Below are positions 11,537 to 24,560 of a stretch of 64,000 bases of DNA, in pieces. The position numbers and the translations under genes were made by a program. Positions within the stretch are counted from its first letter, which is position 1. Every line of letters starts with the position of its first letter. Under the pieces are notes generated by a model. The model was not told the origin of the DNA, did no database searches, and was given only the letters and a program-made list of their open reading frames with translations. The stretch is from Eretmocerus hayati. Taxonomy: Eukaryota > Arthropoda > Insecta > Hymenoptera > Aphelinidae. Location of the stretch: NCBI GenBank assembly GCA_029851415.1, contig CM056743.1, forward strand, positions 27,602,405 through 27,666,404, given 5' to 3'.

Positions 11537-12714
11537 CTGTCAACTAGAGTAACTTTGGGACGGGGGGGGGCGGGGTGGTAACTTTGGGGACACCCCATGA
11601 AAAGGTCTTTATCACGCGCAATTGGCAAGGCAGATGCTCTTAAGGCTCTGAAGCCGATGTCTCCCACTTGAGGTACGTATAAACAATGTCTTGCACTAGT
11701 GTGAGAGACTGCATAAGCTTTGTTCTCGTTTATGAACAGATTTTTTCAGAAGTGTGTTTTCAATCTAACGAACAATTTCTCGAGAAAATAAATGTGGTTC
11801 CGACTTCTGCAGGATGACTCGAAGGTAGCTGAGATAGATTCCACTTGTCTGTACAGATATTTTGACAAATTCATCGTTTTATTGGTGTACCTTCACTCAG
11901 TTCCAATTTTGTAGCCTGGAAACTGAGAAGGATGTGTTTATTTCTGAAAACCGGTTGAACTTTGGGATACGACTTTGAGCGCCCATAACTCTGACCAAGA
12001 ATTTCGGGGTATACTTTATTACCTGTTAATCGAGAACTGGGAGTGTGAGCTTTCGACTGACCACAGACACAATGCAATTATAATGCGAGATGTACAAGTT
12101 CCATGAGTTTCAAGGACTGCGAAAAAAAAGTGCGACAGATGCCCCAAAGTTACCCCAAACCAGTTTAACTTTGGGATACGACTTTGAACGCTGATAGTTC
12201 CATCCAGAGTTGTCCAAATGGACTTCAACAACCTTGCAATCAAAGGGTGAGACTGCGAGCTTTCGATTGACTACAAATACAAAGCAATCCTGATGCGAAT
12301 TATGAAGATATAATTTTTTCGGTCTTTGCGAGTTAAAGTCAGCAGATATTGCTATGAAAAAATTTTTTCATAAAGATTCTCATTTTTCATCTTTACTTTT
12401 CATTTCTTTCCATCAAAATCCTTTAAATGCATCCTCGGAACCGTACGAGGCTCTAAAGGTGCATTGATTGAGAGTGGAGTAAAATCCATTCTCGATTGAT
12501 GCCAAAAACGTCAGCAATATCTACTGACTTTAACTCGCAAAGACCGAAAAAATTATATCTTCATAATTTGAAATTCCCGCGAGTGATGAATACGATATCC
12601 GATCATATCGATCGAGTGTCAAATTAATTACATATACCTCATGCGAATTGTTCAAGATATACGAGTTTCAAGGGAACAATGCGATTATCGTTCCAAAATT
12701 ACCCGAGTTGACGG
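11537..12714. mobile_element. composite inverted-repeat element with TA flanks
   Basis: The left end is CTGTCAACTAGAGTAACTTT and the right end read in reverse is CCGTCAACTCGGGTAATTTT. TA flanks both sides (11535-11536 and 12715-12716), suggesting a Tc1/mariner-type target. Inside, a module starting AACTTTGGGATACGACTTTG occurs twice (about 11954 and 12167). Each copy is followed by a matching GAGCTTTCGA-TTGACYACA block. The second copy is interrupted by the hairpin at 12298-12568. No transposase frame was seen. Confidence 0.7.
12298..12568. repeat. nested hairpin (MITE-like) insertion
   Basis: The arms of about 60 bp are complementary. The left arm runs from AATTATGAAGATATAATTTT through CGCAAAGACC-complement sequence, and the right arm is its reverse complement ending TTCATAATT. 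A 9-bp direct repeat ATGCGAATT lies at 12293-12301 and again at 12641-12649. It may be the target duplication of a slightly larger insertion that includes this hairpin. Confidence 0.65.
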
Positions 12715-12716
12715 TA

Positions 12717-15700
12717 GCTCGAGTATGTTACTCTTGAGCTATGAAATTTCGACTTTCCCCGCTGTGCGGCACTACTGATAATAATTTCCTAATGGATCTA
12801 TTTCGATTGACTCATTGGCCTATCAATGTATGTACTTATGTTTGTACTACAAAACTGTTATTCCCACAAAAATACGTCTGGTTATATGGAAAGTCTAAAC
12901 ATAGGTATTATAATATCTCAGAATGTTGTGTTGCAATTATTGCAGAATACTCATTCTCATGGTCTGTGAAATATTTCAAGTACAGCAACTACATTAAAAG
13001 GGTAAACTAGAAAAATATATGACATTCAGACAGATAGTTATATTTTCTATTCCAAGTCAAAAATTGAAAAGAAGCTTTAGAAACGATTGATACATCCGAC
13101 CATAATCTCAAATTTAGTATATATTCGTAAATCTACATTAGAAAAATTGGCCTCGATAAATACTCGCGAGCAAAACCCCTAAGAAAACGATCATCCATAC
13201 ACAGGCATTACAGTAGGTATAATGGCCTTTGATCCCAACCCTCTAGCTAAAATGTCCACGCACCATAACTCTTAATAGCCGTGAAAGTGAATCGCCACCA
13301 CCACCACCATAACCACCATCACCGTATCCATGAACCCTACACCACTACTATAAAGTCCAGTTCACATGAGTCACATGGGTTCATCGACTACCCGCATGCC
13401 TATACCAAACTATATATTCCATAATCCAAAATCTCGATTTTTTCTCATCTATATATTACCGCTGCGTGCATTCTAACCTATAATGTTCACCACCTATTAC
13501 AGTCACATAAAATCTTGCTGCGGGCTTAAGAGAGACCACCGTCCATTTTATATCGTCCAGAGATACAGCACGTCTCCATGAGAGGTCCACCCAGATGATA
13601 ACAATTATTAGTGTGTGTCCGAGTAGAGACTCTCTATAGTCGTTATCATCGTCCGGCGTTTACTGTGGTTCATTTCTGGTAAAATTCGTTGGCACGTCTC
13701 GTGTATAGACGACACAGATTTTATAACCATGTTTAAGTGAATGAATTTACACACACAAATATACATGTATGTATGTATGCATAGTTAGGATACAGTAGGG
13801 TAGAATGTTTTTCTTGGCGGTCACTTGACCCGGAATTAATGCTTCTCTGACCACATGCATGCATACATATAATAATACCTACATATATATATATATATGG
13901 AATAAATTTTCTCTCGAGTGTTTACAAGCTGAACAAAAAGAGGACATGGATATGGAGTACATACGAAAGTTTGCATGTAAAAAAGGTGTAAGGGTTAAAG
14001 CTTTTTGTGATTTGTATGTCGGACACCAAAGGGTTGAATTCTGGAGTCGTTTGGGACACCTCTTTTTCTTACTTTCAGTTGATAGTGAGTGAGTGAGTGA
14101 GTGAGAAAGAGACAAAATCAGTGAACCCTCGAATTTTGCGTCGCTTGGTTCTACTAATTCGATTTAGTTCTCCTCGTTTATATGAGGGGAGAATCTTTCA
14201 CGATATAGCTCTTGAATTATATAGGATTTAGAAGTTGATGGTCTGGGGACAGATATTATTCCGCTAATGAGAGTAAAGCTCTTTGAATTGATATCTTGTC
14301 GCGGGTTTTCGAGGGTAGCACTCTTCATGTAAACTTGATTTGGGCTTTGTAATTTATCACTTTAGATGACACTTAAAGTAAGATGTATCCTGTTGATGTG
14401 ATTTTGATTGATGGATAGGTGAATGTTTCTTGAAGCGCATTTATGCCTCGTCACTTTGAAATTATGAGTAAATAGGGAAGGGTTTTAGAAAAAAATTGGG
14501 AAGATTTGATTCCGTTTTGTCGACGCACATACATAAAATATGATCTCGCCTTATTATTGAACAACTCACCGTTTGAAAATTTCTTACTTGTGGTGCATTT
14601 TGGCCTATGGAAGGTTAATTTCTCAAAAATGCACTAGACATTTGCTTTGAATGTAATTGCAACGAGATCATTCATGTAGGATCTTTTGAGCTCAATACTT
14701 CAAAAATTTTGGAATCTGTTATTTTTTTATTTTGCTATAGAGCTTTTGAGATATTGAAGTATTCACAGCTTCTTGAAGGGCGGTTTTGAGCGCTGAAATC
14801 GGTCATTCGAATTATGGGTGACGAATTGTTTGAGTCGCGAAATTTATCATACTCATTGTGAATTTGGTCTTTTGAAAGAGTCCCAATTCAAAGTCGTGAG
14901 ACCCGTCAATTCGAGATAGACTTTTCATACAAATTTCTTGATTCCGACTTCCTTTGTGGTCTCAAAAACGTCAAATGAGATCCATCTTTTGGGAAGTCAA
15001 AATTTTGGATAGATCTAAGTTTACAATGCAGAAATATGTAAGGAAAAATATTCGAGAATTATAAGGAGGCAGAGGAATGAGTAATCGAATGGCCCCAAGA
15101 AAAAAAGAATCAGGAGCGTCCAGACTTGGATCGGCAAAAAATTAGAAATTACTATTTCAAAATTTCAGCTCCCCGGGATCTCATCTCAGAATTTTTGCAA
15201 ATCCGAAAATTGGTCGTTCTTGATTACTGCTCACTCGAAAATTATGAATTTTCATCCCTGCATCCTCTTGATTTTCGAAAAGTGTGTCCTACCGTAGCCC
15301 TGAATTCCGAACTTTTGTCTCTCTGGAATCTGTCTCCTATAGAGCTTTCGGCCCCCCTAGAAATTGACCATCTTTTGAAACGGGCATAGTATCAATCAAT
15401 GAATACAATATCGATGAATATATTGCTATGTACTGTTCATGAACACAGGAGATTATCGAAGTTTAGCCGACACTGTTGAAATCAATTTGGTCTGATCGAT
15501 CATCGATCTGTACTACTGATTTCTTATAAATGCGTCTCCAGTACATTCTGATCGACCACCACGATACTCTTTGCATCATTACCCAGTACAAATTGCTTCA
15601 AAGTCTACAAATCAGATAAAGATTTTACTATCGTCTCAATCAAGCGACAATCCCATAAGAATCCACCCAACCAAAACCTTTTACTTCTTCAACCACCGAT

Positions 15701-16815
15701 CTCATCGGATCCAATCCGAGTATTTCATAATTTCACCATACACCACCGGCGTGAAATCAGCGCAAATTTTTCTACATCTCCCACACTCACTTTTTCAACT
15801 TCATTATACACTACCATCTCTCTAATCACCCCTGCATTATCCTTACAAATTCAAATCAACCCTCATTCAATGAAAAAAAAAAAAAAAAAAATAATAATAA
15901 TAATAATAATAATAATTTCCGATTCAATCCAAATGACACACAAAATTCCGCAACTGTTGTTTTTTATCTACCCATTCCCAGTATGAAGCTGAGACAAGTG
16001 ATTTATACCTGGCAATATCTTCGACGAATCTGGACGATATTGACTGACCAGAGTCTCCCAAATTCGTCGACATAAAAGTATAATAGAAAGGAGGCAAAAG
16101 AAGGCGGAAAAGAATTTCTCCGCTTCTCGCCGGATGTTTTGACTCGAAGCTTTATAGAGAGCACGTATATCACCAAAGCCGTGAAGAAAGTAAATGTATG
16201 TATATGTAAGGGGGTCGACATAGAAATTCGACCAGCTGGGTGACCAAGTGAATTTATTGCCCCATACTGAGGAGATACTACACGTATGTAATTATTTAAA
16301 TCTATCTTGACTCTCTTTCTCTATATCTTGGTTAACTTGTGATCTATAGATATATATTTTAGTATGTATTGAGATGGACTTTGGTCTACTATTATACTGA
16401 GCGACTCCGACGACGAAAAGTACAATGATGAAACGGGTACGTATTTTTGACCCTATCCGACTTGGCACGGTTATCCAGAGACAGAGACAGTTGGAATATA
16501 TAAATATGTGTTTGTATGTATTAGTCTGTTAGAGATATCTGACCGATCCAAATAATTAGCTTGGAATCAGGGATGGGTGGGCTATAGCTGTCCGATGCTC
16601 GTTTTTTTCAATTTTCCCCCCTCTTGCCTTACACATTCAATTTCATTTTCTTAGTTCTCGTAGAGCAACGGATCCTCTTCTAAGATTTATTGCCTCCAAG
16701 TTTTTACGCGTCCAGGATCGCACTTGGACTTGGAAAGAATTTCTTAGCCATTGCCGGCCATGTGTTACATTGATTCTGAATTCTGTCGTACGACGAGTTC
16801 TCGAGCATGCTCGAT
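12717..16815. other. no gene seen; microsatellites
   Basis: Only simple sequence stands out: an ACC run near 13280-13300, (AT)n at about 13881-13898, GTGA repeats near 14083-14105, and a poly-A passing into (AAT)n at about 15872-15916. The ORFs of up to 87 codons lack supporting features. Confidence 0.5.
15872..15916 (+). repeat. poly-A plus (AAT)n microsatellite
   Basis: A run of about 19 A residues leads directly into about nine AAT units. This may be an old retroposon tail that expanded, but no retroposon body was recognised upstream. Confidence 0.85.
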
Positions 16816-16819
16816 TCAA

Positions 16820-17114
16820 CCCGTTCACTACACAATTTCCCCCGGTATCGGAAATGCAATTTTTTCATCGGAATATATTTTTAGGGTGGAAAAATGGCAA
16901 AAAATGGCAATTTGGAATTTTGCAGATTTCATAGTTTTTATCATTTTTTCTCGCACAGTTCCACGTTGAGATCCCATTGATGTTCCATTTCGTCCCTTGT
17001 AGTGGCAGAGATTTTTCAGAATTTTTTTAGATTTTTTTGATGCATTACAAGGAAACCATCACGAATTATAGGGCATCGATAATGTCCCCTGAAGGGGATA
17101 AAGTAGTGAACGGG
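16820..17114. mobile_element. MITE with CCCGTTCACTAC ends and TTAA flank
   Basis: Terminal inverted repeats CCCGTTCACTAC are exact at both ends. The right flank is TTAA (17115-17118) and the left flank is TCAA (16816-16819), a one-base change from TTAA. The ends differ from those of the 8480 and 48983 elements, so this is a separate TTAA-type family. Confidence 0.7.
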
Positions 17115-17118
17115 TTAA

Positions 17119-20100
17119 TTATGATCATGTTTTTTCAGAATGGAAAAATGTTTTCTTTTGGAAGGTTTTTGATGGACAGGCAGTAATTCAATTTTACATT
17201 AGTATAATTTTTTATTGAACTTGAGTCATAGGCAAAATTCTATACTCCCATAGAATCTTACTTGCAAGATGACAAGAGTTCATATACAGGATTCAAATCC
17301 TACTACGTAATTCGTTGAATTCAATTCGATTCAGGATATCAGCTAAAAATGGACGCTTCAAGTACTTAATCAGTAGATTCACATCGAAGTGGTAGTGACG
17401 ACAGTTAGAAATATGATTCGTGAAAAAAATTCAATACCCAGAGAGTTGATCGTGACATTTCTGATGATTGGATTTTTTCCGATAATTGACCAATTGATCC
17501 GAATGCTGTACTGCTCTGCAACTCTATGACTAAAATCATGAGATTTAACAGAAGCTGGTGGTAACAAAATTGCTAAGGGCATTGCTTAGAAAATTCATTA
17601 GAGCATCATATTCCAAAATTTAGTTCACACGTTCCCCAAAATGAGTCACACGATACTGATGAAAAATTATGACCAGTAATCAACCGATGTATCTAAGAAT
17701 TTTTATTGGCAATTTCGATCCATGTGTTGAACTTAATAATTTACCCAATCCTGATTCAACGAGTCTCTCTGAATAATGAAAAAAATGTTGATCTGACTTT
17801 GTGATCCTTGTATAATCTTTCACGCTGAGGAAATGGTAATATTTTACAATGCTTCCTCCGATTGAAATGAATTTGAGGTATCTCTAAAAGCTGAGAGGGA
17901 TTGCAATAATAAATATGTACATTTACACCGAGCATGAAACAACAGCTCCAAGCTCACCGTATGGCATTTTTCCTATAAAAAATTTTGGCACATACCAGCT
18001 CCTACTTTTGCAGCACATCCACCATCCTTATCCATCCTTATCCACTATAGCCGTGCACAAAAGCTCTCAGACAACCGCTGTCTTTTCCTGTCTCGGGTTA
18101 TTCAGTAGCTCGGACAGGAAGTAAGTAGCTCAGCTCACCAACCTATACCAAATTCTACACAGTACATCTTCATCCAAATACATACTGCCTGATACAAACC
18201 GATCTTGTCTTGTTATGGAGATGGACTCTGCAGAAACGCCTGGAATACGAATTTCGGCAGTATATCGTCTGCCTATACGTCGATACCACTACTGATTTCG
18301 ACTAATAAATTGCCAAGAGCACCGACTTGATATTCGGCAATAAGTCTACTATATATGAATCTGTCTAGTCTGAATAATAGAAGGGAGAGTGAAATCGTTC
18401 TTAAGACAAGATATTTGAAAGATATTTGGATGAAGAAAACGCGTGTCGTAAGCCCGCATCAACTTTTAAAGAACATGATTCGTACTCAAGGAATTTTATA
18501 TAGTTCCCACGGCACGCGTGCATATATACTTATGGAGATGTGCTTGTTCGTGCATGACGAATTCACGAGAGGGAATTACGCGTGAAATCTGTGACTCGCA
18601 TATATTTGCTCATTCTTTTTATAGTTTTGAGGCGTTATCTTGTAGCCACGCTGTTTCTGCATGTTCTGGTGTATTCTTGGTCTTCACTATCAAAGTGCTA
18701 GTTTGAAATTGTTTTGGGTTCAGCAGTAGTTGTTTTTAGCATAAGAACAATTGGAAATTTTGGATAGAAATCAACAAGACCTTGATATTTCTTGATAAGA
18801 GGGTTTTGAAGAAGAACAATGATTATCCAAATATTATTGATTATTCAAATAAAATCATGATGAGCCGTCATGATTATGAAAACATCACAACGGTCGGTTT
18901 GGTCTGAAGAATACCAATAAAGAGCCCAATATAGCATGCTCAACAAATCGTGCAATAAGTCAAAATTGATCGGGTATCGTGTGGAACGACTACTTTCTTT
19001 CAAAATTCACCATGATATGTAACCTTAACAGATTTCAACCGAGACACCAAAGGTTTAGGAAAATTTCATACTTGTCGCTCGATTTCTGTTCATAGTACAT
19101 TTTAGTTTTTTTTCAACCAAAATTTATCCTGAAATAGGCAAATTTTTTTAAACCGTCCCGACACCTATGACTCGTGCTCAACTATTTCAGTAGGCAATCG
19201 CACTTTGCATCCGAGAAAGGCACGTGCGTGAACCATTCGACGTTTTCTATTCGAAAAAAGTAAAGACTTCACACCAAACTCACAATTCAAGACGTCCGCC
19301 TATTACTCAAATGGTATAACGCCTAACGGAAGAATATTTCGTGCGTGATAAGACACACTACACATATGCATCGATATTCCGTACCGCGCGATGCAAAAAT
19401 CTTTCCATGGTTAGGCTTTGAGAATAGGAGTAAAAGTCGGTACACGTGCGAATATCACGCATGACGAGGGCTTTGAAAAGAGGGTGGTAGTATAACAGCT
19501 CGAACGAGCAAAAGGCAAATTGGCCTTGTTTTGCCCGAGAGCCTTTTGAACGTTTGACGCTTGCCTTTACCGTGCACATGTGTAGCGCCTGAGATCACGG
19601 ACACGGCACGTTCGCACCTTTTGAACTGACCCTTCATGTATTCCAATGTATGCCTTCGTCAAGGGTCGTTTTCAAGGATTACATGAAGAGTATAATAGTA
19701 CTTTGATGGACATACCCTTGAGTATTGTTTCGAGTGATCTTTGTGGACGTTAGAACGAATGAGTAAAAATTGGGACACTCAGAAGGAAGGTTAACTGCAG
19801 TGTATTGAGATCTACTATATCACTCGTACTCTTAGGTTATGGTACCCTTTTCCATATTTGCACATGTTTATTCGTGACCATATTCACATTGGCGCCCATA
19901 TCAATAATTATATCTGTGATCGTAACTTTGTAGACAAGTTCTCCCACATCTGCATCTGATACAATTAAATTACATTCATCACATCCTCACCCTAATCTGT
20001 AATTACACCCTTTCCCGAACTCTGCGTTGGTCCGCACTCTTATCCGGATTTGCGATCACATCAACAATTATTAAACTGTAACACTTTTGAGCGATCAGAG

Positions 20101-21524
20101 AGCTCTTTCACAGTTATCTCAACTGACAGAGATAAGTTGGCGAATTTTTTTGGCTTCCGATTTTGGTTTGGGAAATGTTGGAAATTGTATGAAATCTGTG
20201 TGGGAAACCCTTTTACAACGTAAAATTTCCTCCGAAATCGATTGGTGTGGTCAAAATTACGATATCTCTTTTCGTTGTGGAATTGTGGATGAATTTCCAC
20301 GAGCATGTTTTTGCTATCTCGGCGATTATCGATCGGAGCGAAATTTCAAGCACACCATCGGAGAGATCGCGAAATTTTGAGTCGGAAATGATTGTTCCCG
20401 ACTTTGATATTTGCATTATTTCGTATAATTTGATTAACGAAAAAAATTATGTGCGTTTTGTAACGCTTTTTGTAACGCTTGTAACGCCATTGTTTACATT
20501 CGGCGATCCCGCTCGTCTGCTATTAGTTTACTGCTAGCATGCGAGGGTTTAGCCACGGTGAACACATTGTGCGAATTATTATATTAACTCATAACCCTGC
20601 TGTAAGAAATTATTCTATAACTGAGAAAGAGTTATTTGATATAATTCGGGGTATGAAATAGTCTAAGGATTCTCTAGTGAAGCTAGCTGAAATTTTTGAT
20701 AGGATCTTTGGTAGAATTTTTGGTAGCTATTCCAAAAGGTCATAGATAGTGAGAAAAATACCGAGAAGAAAACGACTCGGCAGTGACAGATAAAGGAGCC
20801 ATCCCCCTTCTGTACATGAATGAACAAACACATTGGATTGGTGGGAGTTCTGAGGATAATTCCTCCAGAGAACACTTTTAATAAAATAAATTAACTCGGA
20901 TATCACATGAGCATGGATATAAATATAATTTTGGCTGTCATTTCTTTCATGCCTCTGAGGTCCATTTCCAAATCTCTCCACACCACGTCATTTGTATAAT
21001 AACTTCCTATTTCGTCTCTCAAATAACCAATTCACAAAATAATCCGCACACCTACATAGCCTTCATACCAGTATCAATCGACCATCATCATCCCTTCATG
21101 GGACCCTACGCTCTTGCAAACCACATGACTTCCCAAAATCTCTCTTACAATATATTACAATCTGTACATCAAACCGCAACGGCGTAACCGTAAGATTCCG
21201 ACACACTCTTCTCACGTCTACCTAATAGCTCTATGGATACTTCTTTGCGTCCGTCACTCTGCTAATAATAATCAGAGATGTGATATCCACATATACATTG
21301 AAAACAATGCGTGTGTAATACCTGTAATAGAATTTGTAGTATACGAAGGACTGTGCAAGGGTAGCAAACAGGTTTTAAGGGGGGGGGGTTGAAATTACAC
21401 GCGAGGGCGTTCAAGTGCGAATGATCAAGTTAGTTAGTGGTTCCGGTACGAGTAGCACGGACAGCCAGGCACAATTACGCGCCAGCTTGATTTACGTCTT
21501 CTGTAAATCGCACGCGCCACCCTC

Positions 21525-21561
<37 letters not shown>

Positions 21562-22007
21562 TAATTTGAACCGCATCAGAGGTGTACTATAAAGCGACCG
21601 CTATGGTAGCATCGTAAAGTGAGCGAGCCGTTGATTTATTAACCGCGGGCAAATTAATTTTCACTCGCAGTGAGTAGCTGTAATGTATGAATAATGCCCG
21701 CGAAATGCTCACTTATCTGTTCGCTCTGATGTAGGCTCTTGAATATCTGCGTTTGTGGTATCGCTTCGTCGCTCAGAAGATTGACGGGTCGTACTCTGGG
21801 TGCAAGCTACTGGAACAAGTAAATTAAGCTCCGTGAAAATTTATTGTGATTTTGGATTGGAGTGTTCTGTTGTGGTTGAAGGTTGATTAATTGATAGATG
21901 GTTGATTTGTTGATAGCTATTCTTTTCTGTGCGGTTGTGATGAAGCTCCGATTTCTATGATATAGGCTTTTGATGATAAGCTTGAGGTGATCGAGTGCCA
22001 ATCAACA
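17119..22007. other. no gene seen
   Basis: This is AT-rich DNA with an (AT)n run at about 21527-21563. Several overlapping frames of 67-97 codons on both strands at 20061-20537 have no motif or splice context. I found no exon I can defend. Confidence 0.45.
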
Positions 22008-22009
22008 TA

Positions 22010-24560
22010 CAGTGAAACTTGTTAAGTTGGGCACTCTGTAACTTGGGCACCTCCCTAACTTGGGCACTTTTCCGCGAAACGCGCAAAAATACATTAGCTC
22101 TTACGGGGATTTTGTTCCATATATTGGGCACTCTGTATGTTGGGCAAACTGTCTAAGTTGGGCGCATTCTTCCCGCCCGTCGAACATAATAACATGAAAA
22201 CAAGACTGTGTATGTTGGGCACTTATTTCCAAGCTCGAGTATGATACCCCCACCTCGTTCTGATCGTAACGATCATGAGTTTACGAACAGGTGGCAGAAT
22301 TTGATAAGCAAGAAGTCGTTATTATCGATCGATCATTAGTATCAAGAATCGCCTACCAAGTCATTCGCGTAAACAAACCATCATTTTATTGTAACATTCG
22401 CGTATTTCAGCAGTGACCATATTGTAAAAAACAACGTGACATTGATCGTCAAAAGTGATTTATCGTTGTGTTCGTCTCTCGATGTTTGCAGCACATCACA
22501 AGAGTGAGTAGTTTAACAAGTACATAATCGCAATGTGCAAGAATGTCAATATCAATGTCTGATTGTAATGAAGCTATAGTTAATATTCACGAGGATTGAT
22601 AATATAATTGTACCGCTGCAGCCTGTAAGGCACGACAAATTATTTCTATCCTCGTTTTTTGCTACAGGCTCTCGCATGTTGTGTGTTCCAGTATGGCTGG
22701 GAAACGGGAAGCTCCTGTGGAATTAAGTGTCAACGATAAGAAAAAAATTCTGGATCTAATCAATGATGGTGTGAGTGAGAGGAAGATAGATGAGCAGTTC
22801 GGCGTTTCAAAATCGACTCCAGGGAACATCAAAAAGAATAAAGATGAAATTATGAGGTTGTGGGAGAGCAATTGCGACGATGAGAGGAAACGCAAGATGA
22901 GAAAGACAGAAAATGATGAAGTAAATGCGAAAGTTTTGGAATTCTTCGTTCGTTGTCGTGCTGCTGGATTGACTGTGACTGGTCCTCTTCTTCGAGAACG
23001 AGCGAAAGAAATTGCTGAACGATTGGGAATCGAAAAATTCCAGGCTAGTTCAGGTTGGCTAGGGAGTTTTCTAGAGAGAAATAATATATCGTTCAGAATC
23101 TTGAGTGGTGAATCTGCAACAGCTGATGTAGGTGCAGCAGAAGAGTGGAAAACGGAAAAATTACCCGACAAACTCAAAAACTATGCTCCCGAAGATCAGC
23201 TTAATGGAGATGAGAGTGGATTCAGCTACCGTCTGTTACCCTGCAAAAGTTATGTGATGCAAGGTGACCCCAGCAAAGGTGGTAAACTCGCAAAAGAGCG
23301 TCTGAGCGTGCTATTTTGCTGTAGCTCGACGGGTGAAAAATTCAAACCTCTGGTGATAGAGAATGCAGCAAATCCCAGAGTTTTCAAAAAAATGGAATTG
23401 ATCCTGAAAATCTTCCAGTGATTTGGACTTCAAGTAAAAAAGCGTGGATGAATCTGCCAATCTTCAAGACATGGGTGAAAGATCTGAACAGTGATATGAA
23501 AAAACAAAATCGCAAAGTCATTCTCACGATTGATAACGCATTTAGCCACAAGACAGTAAAATTATAAAATGTTGAAATTCTTTTCTTCGCTCCAAATCTC
23601 ACCTCACTAGTACAGCAACTAGATCAAGGGATTATCAGAGCAGTCAGAGCTCGCTACCGTAAGAAGATGTTGCAAAAACTCACATCCTCTGTCGACACAA
23701 CTTGGTCTTTATAGCAATATGCCAAATCTATCACAGTTCTTGATGCTTTGCGGTGGATTGTCGACTCTTGGGATGAAATTCCCACTAGTACGATACAAAA
23801 ATGTTTCAAACGTGCAGGATTCCCAGTTGACTCGATAAACATAGATTCAAGTGATGGTGCAAGTGATGTCGATTGCAACGATGTGATTCCTTGTCTTCCA
23901 ACTCATGTATCGGATGATTTACTGTCAATAGACGAGCAACTTGATTTGGAAGCTCAAATGACTGTTCATGAAAATGTTCCCTCGACAAGTGAAGAAGTTT
24001 TTGAGTCACTTTTTCAAAAAGCTGTCGCAAGTGAAGATGAAAGCAATGATGAATGTGAGTCCACTGACACAGAATGTATAGTGCCACCAACACACGAGGA
24101 AGCCATCGAACTTGTAGCAAAATTGGTAGCGTATTCATCGTTTCACAACAAGCCATCAATGATGGCTAATCTAATGAAAATGCATTCAGAGATCGAAGAT
24201 GAAATATACAAAAAAGTATCGAGGATGAAGCAGTCGAAAATTAGTGATTATTATCTTGCTGCTGTATGAAGTGATTAATATGTATCAAGTTTCTGATTGG
24301 AAAATGAATGTTTCTGTCTCCCGAATTTTTCATGATTATATTGTACGTCGATTCTTTTATCTTTCATTTCCAAACGATTGTATTCAGATAACTGAGATTA
24401 AATGATGTGCTCTATCCAACTTTATCATTATGTTATGAAAATTCACCTCTACATTTAAGAAAAAGGGTTCCAAGTGCGAGTTTCTGTATGTTGGGCACCT
24501 GCCTAAGTTGGGCGGTTTTTTTCCGGAACCGTGAGTGCCCAACTTAGACAAGTTCCACTG
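22010..24560 (+). mobile_element. pogo/Tigger DNA transposon, 2.55 kb
   Basis: The left end is CAGTGAAACTTGTTAAGTTG and the right end in reverse is CAGTGGAACTTGTCTAAGTTG. The left flank is TA (22008-22009), while the right flank is TT, a likely decayed TA. Both ends carry several subterminal copies of an AAGTTGGGC / ATGTTGGGCAC motif, about seven on the left and four on the right. The body holds the broken transposase at 22693-24269. Confidence 0.95.
22693..24269 (+). pseudogene. Tigger/pogo transposase, frameshifted and stopped
   Basis: The ATG at 22693 opens a frame starting MAGKREAPVELSVNDKKKIL. Residues 1-65 look like the CENP-B N-terminal (psq-type) helix-turn-helix, followed by a Tc5/CENP-B-type second DNA-binding domain to about 140. 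The DDE_1 catalytic core follows, with the first Asp at residue 173 (NGDESGF), the second in TIDNAFSHK and the third in QQLDQGIIRA. Breaks are a single-base deletion near 23395 and in-frame stops at 23565-23567 (TAA) and 23712-23714 (TAG). The frame then continues to the natural-looking stop at 24267-24269. An intact copy elsewhere would be needed for mobility. Family assignment is secure from domain order and motifs. Confidence 0.95.

Noticed and set aside
20061..20537. Four overlapping frames of 67-97 codons on both strands
   Set aside because: Mutually overlapping, with no motif, signal peptide or convincing splice sites; typical of a chance low-stop region.
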